64,000 bases of DNA from Mycetocola zhadangensis. Lineage in GTDB: Bacteria; Actinomycetota; Actinomycetes; Actinomycetales; Microbacteriaceae. Both the position numbers and the translations under genes were made by a program. Of the stretch, positions 55,290 through 63,335 are shown one piece after another. The notes under the pieces are model-generated. The model had not been told where the DNA came from. It saw only the letters and a program-made list of their open reading frames with translations, and made no database searches. The DNA lies in assembly GCF_003668565.1 (NCBI RefSeq), contig NZ_RCWJ01000002.1, positions 62,001 through 126,000 on the forward strand, given 5' to 3'. The stretch's first letter is position 1. Each line of letters begins with the position of its first letter.

Positions 55290-55306
55290 GTCCTTCGTTG
55301 AAGGAC
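55290..55306. promoter_or_regulatory. Palindrome upstream of carD
   Basis: GTCCTTC-GTT-GAAGGAC is a perfect 7+3+7 inverted repeat 26 bases before the carD ATG. It may be a U-less terminator of the TetR transcript or an operator for carD. Confidence 0.5.
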
Positions 55307-55332
55307 CGATTGAAAAAAGAGGTACACCGGAA

Positions 55333-55845
55333 ATGAATTTCACCGTCGGAGAAACACTCGTCTACCCTCACCACGGCGCGGTCACCATCACCGAAATCTC
55401 AACGCGGTTGATCAAGGGCGTCGAGAAGAAGATCATGACGCTCAGCGCTCACACGAGTGAACTGGTCATCAAGCTGCCGATCGACAACACCGAACTCGTC
55501 GGAGTTCGCGACGTCATCGACGCCGCTGGCGTCCAGGCCGTGTCGGACGTGCTGCGTGAGCCGTTCGTCGAGGAGCCGGGCAACTGGTCACGCCGGTACA
55601 AGGCCAACCAGGAGAAGATGGCAAGCGGAAGTGTCTACCGCGTCGCCGAGGTTGTCCGCGACCTGTGGCGTCGCGACCAGGACCACGGCGTCTCCGCTGG
55701 CGAGAAGCGACTACTGATGAAGGCTCGCCAGATCCTCGAGTCCGAGCTGGCCCTCGCCCAGAAGTTCACCCCTGAGGAAGCCTCAGCTGCCCTCGAGGAA
55801 GTTCTCGCGAGCGCCCACGCGACCGCGTCCGTTCCGCAGGCGTAA
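55333..55845 (+). CDS. carD: CarD-family RNA polymerase-binding regulator
   Basis: Encodes 170 residues. FTVGETLVYPHHGAVTITEI is the N-terminal RNA-polymerase interaction module; NWSRRYKANQEKMASG and VAEVVRDLWRRDQDHGVSAGE match CarD, which binds the beta subunit and stabilises the open promoter complex, chiefly at rRNA promoters. ATG 55333 is supported by GAGG upstream and by family length. Contains the SAGEKRLLMKARQILESELA helix of the DNA-binding module. A hairpin terminator follows. Confidence 0.94.
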   Translation: MNFTVGETLVYPHHGAVTITEISTRLIKGVEKKIMTLSAHTSELVIKLPIDNTELVGVRDVIDAAGVQAVSDVLREPFVEEPGNWSRRYKANQEKMASGSVYRVAEVVRDLWRRDQDHGVSAGEKRLLMKARQILESELALAQKFTPEEASAALEEVLASAHATASVPQA

Positions 55846-55861
55846 CTTTCGAAACACCTAC

Positions 55862-55909
55862 CTGATCCGGTCGGCCCACCGCAACCATGCGGCGAGCCGA
55901 CCGGATCAG
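55862..55909. terminator. Long hairpin after carD
   Basis: CTGATCCGGTCGGC pairs exactly with GCCGACCGGATCAG; an inner CCGCA-ACCA-TGCGG hairpin fills the loop. No T tract follows. It separates carD from the permease gene. Confidence 0.8.
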
Positions 55910-55991
55910 TGCGTAGGGTGAGGCACGATTGACCTGAGACGGTCTTCGTCTTCCGGCGTCAGCCGGTTCACCGACATGCAAGCAGGGAACG

Positions 55992-57152
55992 ATGCGCAGA
56001 AATCGCAAACAGGTGGTCGAGGACGCAAAGAACCTCAAACCTGACATCGCCATTCAGACCGGAAGTGACGCACCTGGCTTCAGCGTCAACGCCTTCCGCA
56101 TCGGCCTCGTCGGAGCACTCGGTGTCCTCACCGCCCTCGTCATCGGCGGCATCGTCACCCAGCTCGGCACCGTCTTCATCTACATCGGTGTCGCCCTCTT
56201 CCTGGCACTCGGACTCGATCCGCTCGTCACCTGGCTCGAGAAGCGGATGCCACGGACGCTCGCGATCCTGCTTGTGGTCATTGCCGTTCTCGGTGTCTTC
56301 GCCGGCCTGCTCTTCGCTGTGATTCCCGTGCTCGTCACACAAATCACCAACCTGGTCGAGGACCTCCCGCGGCTCGAGCAGGAGCTCACCAGAAGCACTC
56401 TGATTGAAGACGTTCAGAACGCGCTCGGTGGCGTCATCAGCATCGACGATGCGATCAGCGGCGGCGTCGACTTCGTCAGTGACCCGAAGAACCTCCTCGC
56501 TATCGGCGGAGGACTTGCGGCAGTCGGCGCTGGCGTCGCCAGCGGAGTCACCGGTGCGACCATCGTTGTCATCCTCACCCTGTACTTCCTCGCGTCGCTT
56601 CGCTCGATGAAGGGCATCACGTATCGATTTGTGCCCGCGTATCGCCGTGTGCGCTTCGCGCAGATCACCGAGGAGATCACCGGCGCGGTCGGACGCTACG
56701 TCGTCGGTCAGGTCTCGCTCGCGCTGTGCAACGGAATCCTCAGCCTGATTTTCCTGTCTATCATCGGGGCGCCCCTGCCGTTCCTGCTCGCGGTGATTGC
56801 CTTCCTTGGCTCGCTGATCCCCCTGGTCGGAACACTGACGGCGTCGATCATCAACACGCTCATTTGCCTCTTCGTCTCGCCGTTCACCGCTCTTCTCGCC
56901 GGTATCTACTACCTCGTATACATGCAGATCGAGGCCTACGTGTTGAGCCCCCGAATCATGAACCGGGCCGTTGCCGTTCCCGGAGCCATCGTGGTCATCG
57001 CCGCTGTCGCTGGTGGAGCGATCGGCGGAATTCTGGGCGCCCTCGTCGCCATCCCGGTGGCGGCATCGGCGATCATCATCGTGCAGAAGGTGGTCTTCCC
57101 CCTGCAGGACGCCAAGGAGACTCCGGCCGGTCCGGGAGCGACCGCACGCTAG
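55992..57152 (+). CDS. AI-2E family transporter
   Basis: Encodes 386 residues with about eight hydrophobic segments. GLDPLVTWLEKRMPRTLAIL, LYFLASLRSMKGITYRFVPAYRR and SLIPLVGTLTASIINTLI with QIEAYVLSPRIMNRAVAVPG are hallmarks of the AI-2E (YdiK/PerM/TqsA) family. Members export or exchange diverse solutes; the name is historical and does not establish autoinducer transport. AGGGA precedes the ATG. It stands after the carD terminator and before a flavin oxidase. Confidence 0.92.
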   Translation: MRRNRKQVVEDAKNLKPDIAIQTGSDAPGFSVNAFRIGLVGALGVLTALVIGGIVTQLGTVFIYIGVALFLALGLDPLVTWLEKRMPRTLAILLVVIAVLGVFAGLLFAVIPVLVTQITNLVEDLPRLEQELTRSTLIEDVQNALGGVISIDDAISGGVDFVSDPKNLLAIGGGLAAVGAGVASGVTGATIVVILTLYFLASLRSMKGITYRFVPAYRRVRFAQITEEITGAVGRYVVGQVSLALCNGILSLIFLSIIGAPLPFLLAVIAFLGSLIPLVGTLTASIINTLICLFVSPFTALLAGIYYLVYMQIEAYVLSPRIMNRAVAVPGAIVVIAAVAGGAIGGILGALVAIPVAASAIIIVQKVVFPLQDAKETPAGPGATAR

Positions 57153-57230
57153 CGGCCCCCTTGACCTCCGGCCGGTGGCGGAGAAAACTCGTGCGGGAAT
57201 CCTGACCGGACAACCGCGGAGTGAAAAACC

Positions 57231-58610
57231 ATGACCACCGTCGAATCTTCCTTCCTGCACCCCGACGCCATCGCCGACCTCAGACAGTCAGTCGCTGGCG
57301 CCGTCGTTCTCCCGAGCGATCCTGAATATGAAGCGGTCAGCGCCATTTACGGCAGCGTCTACGGCGTGGTCAGCGCGCCGGCGCTCGTGCTGCGGCCGGC
57401 CGATGGTGACGACGTTGGCGTTGCCGTCGCTTTCGCTCGCTCACATGGCCTCGAGCTGTCGGTGCGGAGTGGCGGGCACAGCGGCAGTGGTTTCAGCACC
57501 AATATCGGCGGCCTCGTGATCGACCTCCGCGCACTGAACGACGTCAGCGTCATCGATCCGGTTGAGGGCATCGTGCGGATCGGGGCAGGCGCAACCTGGG
57601 GACAGGTGGCCGCAACACTCGGCGGCGAGCAGCTGGCACTCTCTTCAGGCGACACCGTCTCGGTTGGTGTTGGCGGGCTCACCCTTGGCGGCGGCATCGG
57701 GTGGATGGTTCGAAAGTACGGGCTCGCACTCGACAGCCTGGTCGGTGCAACCGTGGTCACGGCGGGAAGCGAGCAGCTCCGTGTCAGTGCGACCGAACAC
57801 GCTGACCTGTTCTGGGCCATCCGTGGTGGAGGCGGAAACTTCGGTGTCATCACGGACTTCACCTTCCAGGCGCATCACCTGACGCGTGTTTTCGCCGGGT
57901 CACTTCTGTACGGCAAGGCAGACCTCGCCGAACTTCTCGCGGGATGGCGGGACGTCATGCGTGATGCGCCAGAGGAACTCAACACGACGTTCCTCGCGAT
58001 GCCCGAGTTCCCGGGGATGCCGGGTGGTGTGCAGATCCTCGTCTGTTACGCCGGGGACGACTCGGAAGCGGCTGACGCGGCGTTTGCTCCTCTCCGCGCC
58101 CTGCCGGGCCTCACGGGTGACGCCATCACGGCCCAGCCGTACGCCGATGTTCTGGAGGAGGCTCATCCGCCGGAGGGAATGACGTTCGTCGGGCATAACG
58201 CGTTTGCTCGTGAAATGAGTGACGAGATGATTGGCGCGCTCTCGGGCATGTACGGCGAGCTTGGCGGATCTGTGTTGATGATTCGGAGCCTGGTCGGCGC
58301 GTTCAACCGGGTGCCGAACGACGCGACGGCGTTCGGGTTCCGCGACAGTGAAGCGCTCGTGATCTCGGTGGCGTTCCTGCCACCGGATGCACCGGCAGAA
58401 GCTTCGGACCGCGTGCATGCGCTCTGGGGAAACCTCGCGCCGTACCTCCAGGGCATATACGCCGGCTTCTCAAATGCGCCGGCTGGCGAGGACCCCGCCC
58501 TGCTCTACTCACCAACCACCCTGGCCCGCCTGGCCGAGATCAAGCGCACCTACGACCCGGAAAACCTGTTTCGGCGCAACCACAACATCAGTCCAGCCCT
58601 CGCGACTTAG
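57231..58610 (+). CDS. FAD-binding (BBE/PCMH-type) oxidoreductase
   Basis: Encodes 459 residues. RSGGHSGSGFSTNIGG carries H83, predicted to bind FAD covalently; ALSSGDTVSVGVGGLTLGGG is the second loop where bicovalent relatives have cysteine, absent here, so binding is probably monocovalent. GNFGVITDFTFQ and the C-terminal FRRNHNI are typical of berberine-bridge-like oxidases, which oxidise sugars or alkaloids. No signal peptide. GGAGTG precedes the ATG. Substrate unknown. Confidence 0.9.
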   Translation: MTTVESSFLHPDAIADLRQSVAGAVVLPSDPEYEAVSAIYGSVYGVVSAPALVLRPADGDDVGVAVAFARSHGLELSVRSGGHSGSGFSTNIGGLVIDLRALNDVSVIDPVEGIVRIGAGATWGQVAATLGGEQLALSSGDTVSVGVGGLTLGGGIGWMVRKYGLALDSLVGATVVTAGSEQLRVSATEHADLFWAIRGGGGNFGVITDFTFQAHHLTRVFAGSLLYGKADLAELLAGWRDVMRDAPEELNTTFLAMPEFPGMPGGVQILVCYAGDDSEAADAAFAPLRALPGLTGDAITAQPYADVLEEAHPPEGMTFVGHNAFAREMSDEMIGALSGMYGELGGSVLMIRSLVGAFNRVPNDATAFGFRDSEALVISVAFLPPDAPAEASDRVHALWGNLAPYLQGIYAGFSNAPAGEDPALLYSPTTLARLAEIKRTYDPENLFRRNHNISPALAT

Positions 58611-58631
58611 CGCCAAGCTACGCGCAGAGCT

Positions 58632-58651
58632 CCCGCCCGGAAACGGGCGGG
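58632..58651. terminator. Hairpin between convergent genes
   Basis: CCCGCCCG-GAAA-CGGGCGGG, a perfect 8-base stem with a stable tetraloop, in the 47-base gap between the oxidoreductase and the YibE/F gene. Confidence 0.75.
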
Positions 58652-58657
58652 AAGACC

Positions 58658-60121
58658 TCAGGACTCGACGTCAGCTCCGGCGTCATGCTGTCGGCGAGAG
58701 CGACGGGTCAGCCCATCCGACGACACTCCGGGGTGAGATTCGAGCGATGTTCCCGGGACCGAGGCCTGCGGTTTCGTCGCTGCAGGCCGTGGCGCGGCCG
58801 AGTGATTGAGGCCAGCCGCCCACGAAACGCGAGGCGGGCGATTGATCGCACTGACGGCATCCGTCTGTGCAGAAGAAGGTGAGGTCTCGACCTCGGAGTC
58901 CTCGGGGAGAGCCGGGCCGGAGCCGACCGCCTTCACGACGAGCACGGCGATGCCCGTTGTGACGGGGATGGCGAGCACGAGTCCGATGGAACCGACCAGG
59001 GTGCGCACGATTTCTTCGGCCAGCTCGCCGCTCGAGATGGTTTCGAGAAACGGCCGATCCTGCAGGGAGAGCAGGATGAGCAGCGGAAGCGCCGCACCGG
59101 CGTAGGCGAAAACTATCGTGTAGACGGTCGAGGCGATGTGGTCGCGACCGACCCGCATGGCACCGGCGAATAAGCGTCGCGCGCTCGATTCGGGAGCGAG
59201 CTCGTGCATTTCCCACACCGCAGACGACTGGGTGATCGTCACGTCGTTGAGCACACCCAACCCCGAGATGATGAGCCCGCAGAGCAGGATGCCTGAGATC
59301 GAGATCGACCCGGTCGCGTACGACAGGGTGTAGTCCGCGTCGTCGTTGAGCCCGGTGAGGTTCGCTGCCCCGGTCGCCCATGCCGCCACCAGGGAGGTAA
59401 TCACGAGCCCGAAAATCGTGCCGAGCAGCGCCGTTGAGGTGCGGGCCGAGAACCCGTGTGCGAAGTACAGCACAGCGATCATGATCACACTCGATCCGAC
59501 GAGCCCGAGCAGGAGCGGCGGTTTGCCCTCGACGAGACCGGGGAGGATGAAGTTCGCGACGACCAGATAGGCGCCAAGCAGACCGAGGAGCGCCCGCAGA
59601 CCACGCCACCGGGCGACAAGAACCACGACGAGCGCGTAGACCGCCGCGAGGAGCGCCATGGGCGCGGTGCGCACGAAATCGATGAACGAGTAGCGCGCGG
59701 CCGGATTGTCAGCGCGGTCACCCAGATCAATGAAACGGATGCGGTCGCCAGCGACAACAGTCACCTCGCGGCTGATTTCCGGCGGGATCTCGACCGAGAC
59801 ACGGCCGTCGCCACCGTCGGGGACGAGCTCGGTGACGGTGCACTCCTGCCCCTCTGGCGCGTTGGCAGATGGATACAGGCAGGGAGCAACTGTCGTGTTC
59901 TCCACAGTGCCGGTCTGGAAGCTCATGCCGCCGGCCACCGAGTATGGATTGCCGACCTGGACGTCGTCGCTCGAACCACTCGGCCACAGCAAGGCCATCC
60001 CGAGCACAGTGGCCAGGGTCAGCGGAATCAGGATCGCGGCAAGAAGGCGGTTCGCTCGTCGCCGGGTCGCCAGTGCGTCCACCGAGGGTTCGGCGGTGGA
60101 GTGCGCGTGTGAATGTCCCAT
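58658..60121 (-). CDS. YibE/F-like membrane protein
   Basis: Encodes 487 residues. One N-terminal hydrophobic segment is followed by an extracellular beta-like domain (about 60-145) with a cysteine pair near CLYPSANAPEGQEC, then about seven helices (VYALVVVLVARWRGLRALLGL; GLGVLNDVTITQSSAVWEM; GRDHIASTVYTIVFAYAGAALPL). This is the YibE/F family of unknown function. The C-terminal about 75 residues are polar and probably disordered. It is 14 bases after the MFS gene upstream, so the two are an operon. Confidence 0.9.
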   Translation of the reverse strand: MGHSHAHSTAEPSVDALATRRRANRLLAAILIPLTLATVLGMALLWPSGSSDDVQVGNPYSVAGGMSFQTGTVENTTVAPCLYPSANAPEGQECTVTELVPDGGDGRVSVEIPPEISREVTVVAGDRIRFIDLGDRADNPAARYSFIDFVRTAPMALLAAVYALVVVLVARWRGLRALLGLLGAYLVVANFILPGLVEGKPPLLLGLVGSSVIMIAVLYFAHGFSARTSTALLGTIFGLVITSLVAAWATGAANLTGLNDDADYTLSYATGSISISGILLCGLIISGLGVLNDVTITQSSAVWEMHELAPESSARRLFAGAMRVGRDHIASTVYTIVFAYAGAALPLLILLSLQDRPFLETISSGELAEEIVRTLVGSIGLVLAIPVTTGIAVLVVKAVGSGPALPEDSEVETSPSSAQTDAVSAINRPPRVSWAAGLNHSAAPRPAATKPQASVPGTSLESHPGVSSDGLTRRSRRQHDAGADVES

Positions 60122-60135
60122 GGGCCCGACAAATC

Positions 60136-61368
60136 CTAGCTCGCGAGGGCCCGGCGGGCCCGAGCCGTTCGAAGCGCGTCGGAGCCGACCATGAGCACGA
60201 AGGCAACCGCGACGAAGAGCACGAGTGTGCCGGGAAGGGAGGTGATTCCGCTGCCGTCGAGCAGGAGGCCACCCACCAGTGCCCCTCCGCCGATCCCCAC
60301 GTTGAATGCGGTGGTCTGCAGCGCCGCCGCAAGGTCGCGCGTCCGGAATGACGCGGTGTGCAGCATCCGTGTCTGAAGCATTGCAGGGATGCCGCCGAAT
60401 GACGTTCCCCAGACCACGATCGCCACAACAACCACAACGGGGTTTGCCGACCAGAGAGCGAGCGCAACAACCGCGGCCATCACGGACAGGAGCGCGATGG
60501 CGAACCCTCGTTTCGGGAAGCGGTCGGAGGCGAAACCGGCGAGGACGAGACCAACGGCCCCGGCGCCACCGTAGAGGAACAGCAGGAACGGCACGCTGTC
60601 TTCGGAGAAGCCGGCCGCTTCAATGAGCCACGGCGCGATGTAGGTGTAATAAATGTTCTGGCCTGTGATGAGAATCACGATGATGAGGCAGAGAAAACCG
60701 ATGCCCCTCATGCTGCGGTCCTTGCGCAGGGGCAGCGGGATCTCGCCGGTTTTCAGCACAACGTGGTGGTTGACCGGCGGCAGGAACTTGATCACGGCGA
60801 GCGCCAGCAGCACGATGACCACCGCGATGATGCCGAATGCGACGCGCCAGCCCAAAGCATGCCCGAGCGCTGTGCCCACAGGAACACCGAGTACAAACGC
60901 CGCTGACCCGCCGCCAGCGGTGATCGCGATGGCCTTCCCAAGCTGCTGTTTCGGAACCAGGTGGGCCGAGTATGCAGCGACGACCGCCCAGAAGAGTCCG
61001 TGCGCGAGACCGCCCAGCACCCGAGCGCCGACGAGCACCTCGTAAGTCGGGGCGACAGCGGCAAGCACGTTAGCCAGCGCCAGCACACCCAACACGACAA
61101 CGACGAGGCCCTTGCGCGAGTATCTGCGCGTCAGGGCAGCGAGCGGCGTTGTGGCGAGAACGACGGTGCCTGCGAAGACGGTGACGAGGAAGCCAGCCGT
61201 CGACAGGCTGACATCGAGCTCGCTTGCCATCTCCGGCAGCAGCCCGGTGGGCAGAAACTCACTGGTGACCGAGATGAAAATAGCACCGGCCAGGGTGAGC
61301 AGACCGATCCACGGGAAGGCTGAGGTCTCGGTCGTTGTGGTCGTTGGAGAAGACACAGGCGTTGCCAT
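60136..61368 (-). CDS. MFS transporter (arabinose/sugar efflux-like)
   Basis: Encodes 410 residues with 12 predicted helices. ISVTSEFLPTGLLPEMASEL near the start, PLAALTRRYSRKGLVV (motif A-like), RVLGGLAHGLFWAVVAAYSAHLV and GTSFGGIPAMLQTRML are typical of DHA1 sugar-efflux/arabinose exporters. Probably exports sugars, drugs or related compounds. No ribosome site is seen before the ATG. Cotranscribed with the YibE/F gene downstream. Confidence 0.88.
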   Translation of the reverse strand: MATPVSSPTTTTTETSAFPWIGLLTLAGAIFISVTSEFLPTGLLPEMASELDVSLSTAGFLVTVFAGTVVLATTPLAALTRRYSRKGLVVVVLGVLALANVLAAVAPTYEVLVGARVLGGLAHGLFWAVVAAYSAHLVPKQQLGKAIAITAGGGSAAFVLGVPVGTALGHALGWRVAFGIIAVVIVLLALAVIKFLPPVNHHVVLKTGEIPLPLRKDRSMRGIGFLCLIIVILITGQNIYYTYIAPWLIEAAGFSEDSVPFLLFLYGGAGAVGLVLAGFASDRFPKRGFAIALLSVMAAVVALALWSANPVVVVVAIVVWGTSFGGIPAMLQTRMLHTASFRTRDLAAALQTTAFNVGIGGGALVGGLLLDGSGITSLPGTLVLFVAVAFVLMVGSDALRTARARRALAS

Positions 61369-61537
61369 TCGGAAGGAAAGAAGGAGGGAAGTGCCGGCAT
61401 GCGCGGCGCGAGACTGACAAGCCTATGCGACCTGCCTGCGGGATCGATCAGTTTTCAAGAAGCGGATGCCACGCGCCAGTTTCTAACATGGAAGCCACCT
61501 CCCGAAACATCCAGGCATCGAGACGAAGGACAAAGCA

Positions 61538-62002
61538 ATGAGCACCAAGGACACCAGGGTCTCCGGCACACAGGACGGATTCTCCGCCGAGGAACGCGAG
61601 GCCATGAAGGAGCGCGCCCGCGAACTCAAAGCCGAAGCTCGACGAGACGAACGAGACGCCAAGGCGCGTGAGAAGGGCGAGGCCGACCTGTTGGCGAAGG
61701 TCGCCGAGATGTCGGACTCCGACCGTGCGATCGCTGAACAGTTGCATGCCCTGATCTCGAGAACTGCACCCGAACTTTTCCCGAAGACCTGGTACGGCAT
61801 GCCTGCCTATGCGAAGAACGGCGAGGTGCTCTGCTTCCTCCAGCCGGCAGACAAGTTCAACACGCGGTACTCGACCCTCGGTTTCAACGATCCGGCGATG
61901 CTCGACGACGGCACCATGTGGCCGACGTCATTCGCGCTGACCGAGCTGACCGAAAAGGACGAGAAGACGATCGCCGCCCTGATCCGCAAGGCGATCGGCT
62001 GA
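61538..62002 (+). CDS. DUF1801-like protein with a charged helical head
   Basis: Encodes 154 residues. The first about 60 are highly charged and helical (REAMKERARELKAEARRDER). The remainder, IAEQLHALISRTAPELFPKTWYGMPAYAK and FLQPADKFNTRYSTLGFND, is the DUF1801 (YdhG-like) fold, small proteins of unknown function linked in bacilli to iron chaperone-like roles. AAGGA precedes the ATG. No operon partner; its 3' end is 15 bases from the convergent TOPRIM gene. Confidence 0.82.
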   Translation: MSTKDTRVSGTQDGFSAEEREAMKERARELKAEARRDERDAKAREKGEADLLAKVAEMSDSDRAIAEQLHALISRTAPELFPKTWYGMPAYAKNGEVLCFLQPADKFNTRYSTLGFNDPAMLDDGTMWPTSFALTELTEKDEKTIAALIRKAIG

Positions 62003-62017
62003 CGCACACGCACCTGC

Positions 62018-62725
62018 TCAGGATGCCGTGTACTCAAGCAGGCGTTCGAGTGGACGCGGGGCTGGCGCACTCCCGAGTGCCCCGGTGAGCACCCGGGCGT
62101 ACCTGCTCTTGCGACCGCCAATCGTTCCGAGAAAACGGCGCAGCTGAGCTGGGGTCTCCCGCCCGCGCTGCGCTGGCTGATTCTGAAAGGTGCGGAACGC
62201 CCGAAGGTCCCCCTCTGCAGCGAGAGCACGTTCAACCCCGTCGATGCCGAGCGCTCGGATCAACTCGTCCTCGAGGTCGGCGTCGCAGGAGAAGAACCCG
62301 AGCTCCTCCATCCCGCTCACGTCGAGCTCGGCGCCCAGGCCGGAGTGCTCCATCGCTCGACGGAAGTAGCCCAGCTCGTTGGCGTCACACAGCCCGGCAA
62401 CGTCCATGCCGAGACCGGCGGGTCCAAGACGGGAGAGGTACGCCCGAATGTTCATCGCTCCCCCGATCGGCAGCAGCACCACCCGCTCGCTTTCGAGGTC
62501 GCGGCCGCGCGCTTCGGCGAGCGCCTCGATCGCCACCCGGTCGCTGTCTCCCTCAACCAGAACGACCAGTGCAACGTCGTCGGCACGCTTCGAGAGTCCG
62601 GAGGGCATCGACTCCGTCGGTCCGGTCACCCACGTTTGAACCGCATTGCGAAAGTCGGCGAGGTCGTCCATCGCCTCATTCTGGCGCTGCCCGTCGATCA
62701 ACACCAGAGGGATGCCATCCCGCAC
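62018..62725 (-). CDS. Stand-alone TOPRIM/OLD-like protein
   Basis: Encodes up to 235 residues. Residues about 45-125 form a TOPRIM domain: VLVEGDSDRVAIEALA (Glu), VVLLPIGGAMNI and AGLCDANELG (Asp). This is the OLD-family TOPRIM type, but no ATPase domain is attached. The C-terminal helical part is SELIRAL-like with QPAQRGRETPAQLRRFLG. Start is uncertain: GTG 62725 or ATG 62671. OLD proteins are nucleases with defence links; here the protein could be a nuclease fragment or a regulator. It follows the PH-like gene by 14 bases, in likely operon. Confidence 0.75.
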   Translation of the reverse strand: MRDGIPLVLIDGQRQNEAMDDLADFRNAVQTWVTGPTESMPSGLSKRADDVALVVLVEGDSDRVAIEALAEARGRDLESERVVLLPIGGAMNIRAYLSRLGPAGLGMDVAGLCDANELGYFRRAMEHSGLGAELDVSGMEELGFFSCDADLEDELIRALGIDGVERALAAEGDLRAFRTFQNQPAQRGRETPAQLRRFLGTIGGRKSRYARVLTGALGSAPAPRPLERLLEYTAS

Positions 62726-62739
62726 GTCGAGCGATCACG

Positions 62740-63201
62740 TCACCGGCCGGAGGCGAGAAGCTTCACAACCCTCTCCGGCGAGTGCAGAAGCTGCCGCGAC
62801 GCCGGGTCCGCCACAAGCCGGGCGAGAAGCGCCGACGCGGCCCTGACGCTCTTGGCCCAGTAGCCGCCGACGTGGTGGCGGGTGATCGGCATCACCATCG
62901 GTTCAGCACCGACAACAGACACCGTCAGAGTGCCATCCTGAATGTCATCGGCGATATTCCAATCACCGAAGAGCGAGCCGAGAACACCGAGCGCAACGGT
63001 CGACACCAGACCTGGCAGCCGAAACCGCGTTTCCGGCACCTCCAGCGTGACACTCTCAACACGGAACCACTCGAGACTGAGCGGTTGCTCCCGATACTCG
63101 CGAAGCACGAGAGCGGATGCCGTCAGTTCGGCATGATGGCCGCCAGCGTCCCCGAGAACGAGAGTGGTGCCGCGGGCTTCGAGGGGTCCGAATCGGCTCA
63201 T
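62740..63201 (-). CDS. Hypothetical PH-like protein
   Basis: Encodes 153 residues. The N-terminal half (GTTLVLGDAGGHHAELTASALVL; LSLEWFRVESVTLEVPETRF) is beta-rich and PH-like. The C-terminal half is VGGYWAKSVRAASALLARLV with helices. No assigned family. TAGGCT lies seven bases before the ATG with no ribosome site, so it is probably leaderless. It and the TOPRIM gene are likely transcribed together. Function unknown. Confidence 0.65.
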   Translation of the reverse strand: MSRFGPLEARGTTLVLGDAGGHHAELTASALVLREYREQPLSLEWFRVESVTLEVPETRFRLPGLVSTVALGVLGSLFGDWNIADDIQDGTLTVSVVGAEPMVMPITRHHVGGYWAKSVRAASALLARLVADPASRQLLHSPERVVKLLASGR

Positions 63202-63335
63202 GCTGCCCAGCCTAGCGATCGAGAACCGACCAATTAGCGGGGGCTATAACCCCGGTTCACCGTCGAAACAACCCCCTGTCACTCATCCCCGGACAGTGTG
63301 AACCTAGCTGACACGGAATGACGACGGGAGTGCAA

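Noticed and set aside
55992-57152. Autoinducer-2 exporter function
   Set aside because: The AI-2E name does not establish autoinducer transport; no luxS or lsr genes are seen here.
58632-58651. Hairpin as RNA gene
   Set aside because: An 8-base stem between convergent genes is best read as a terminator.
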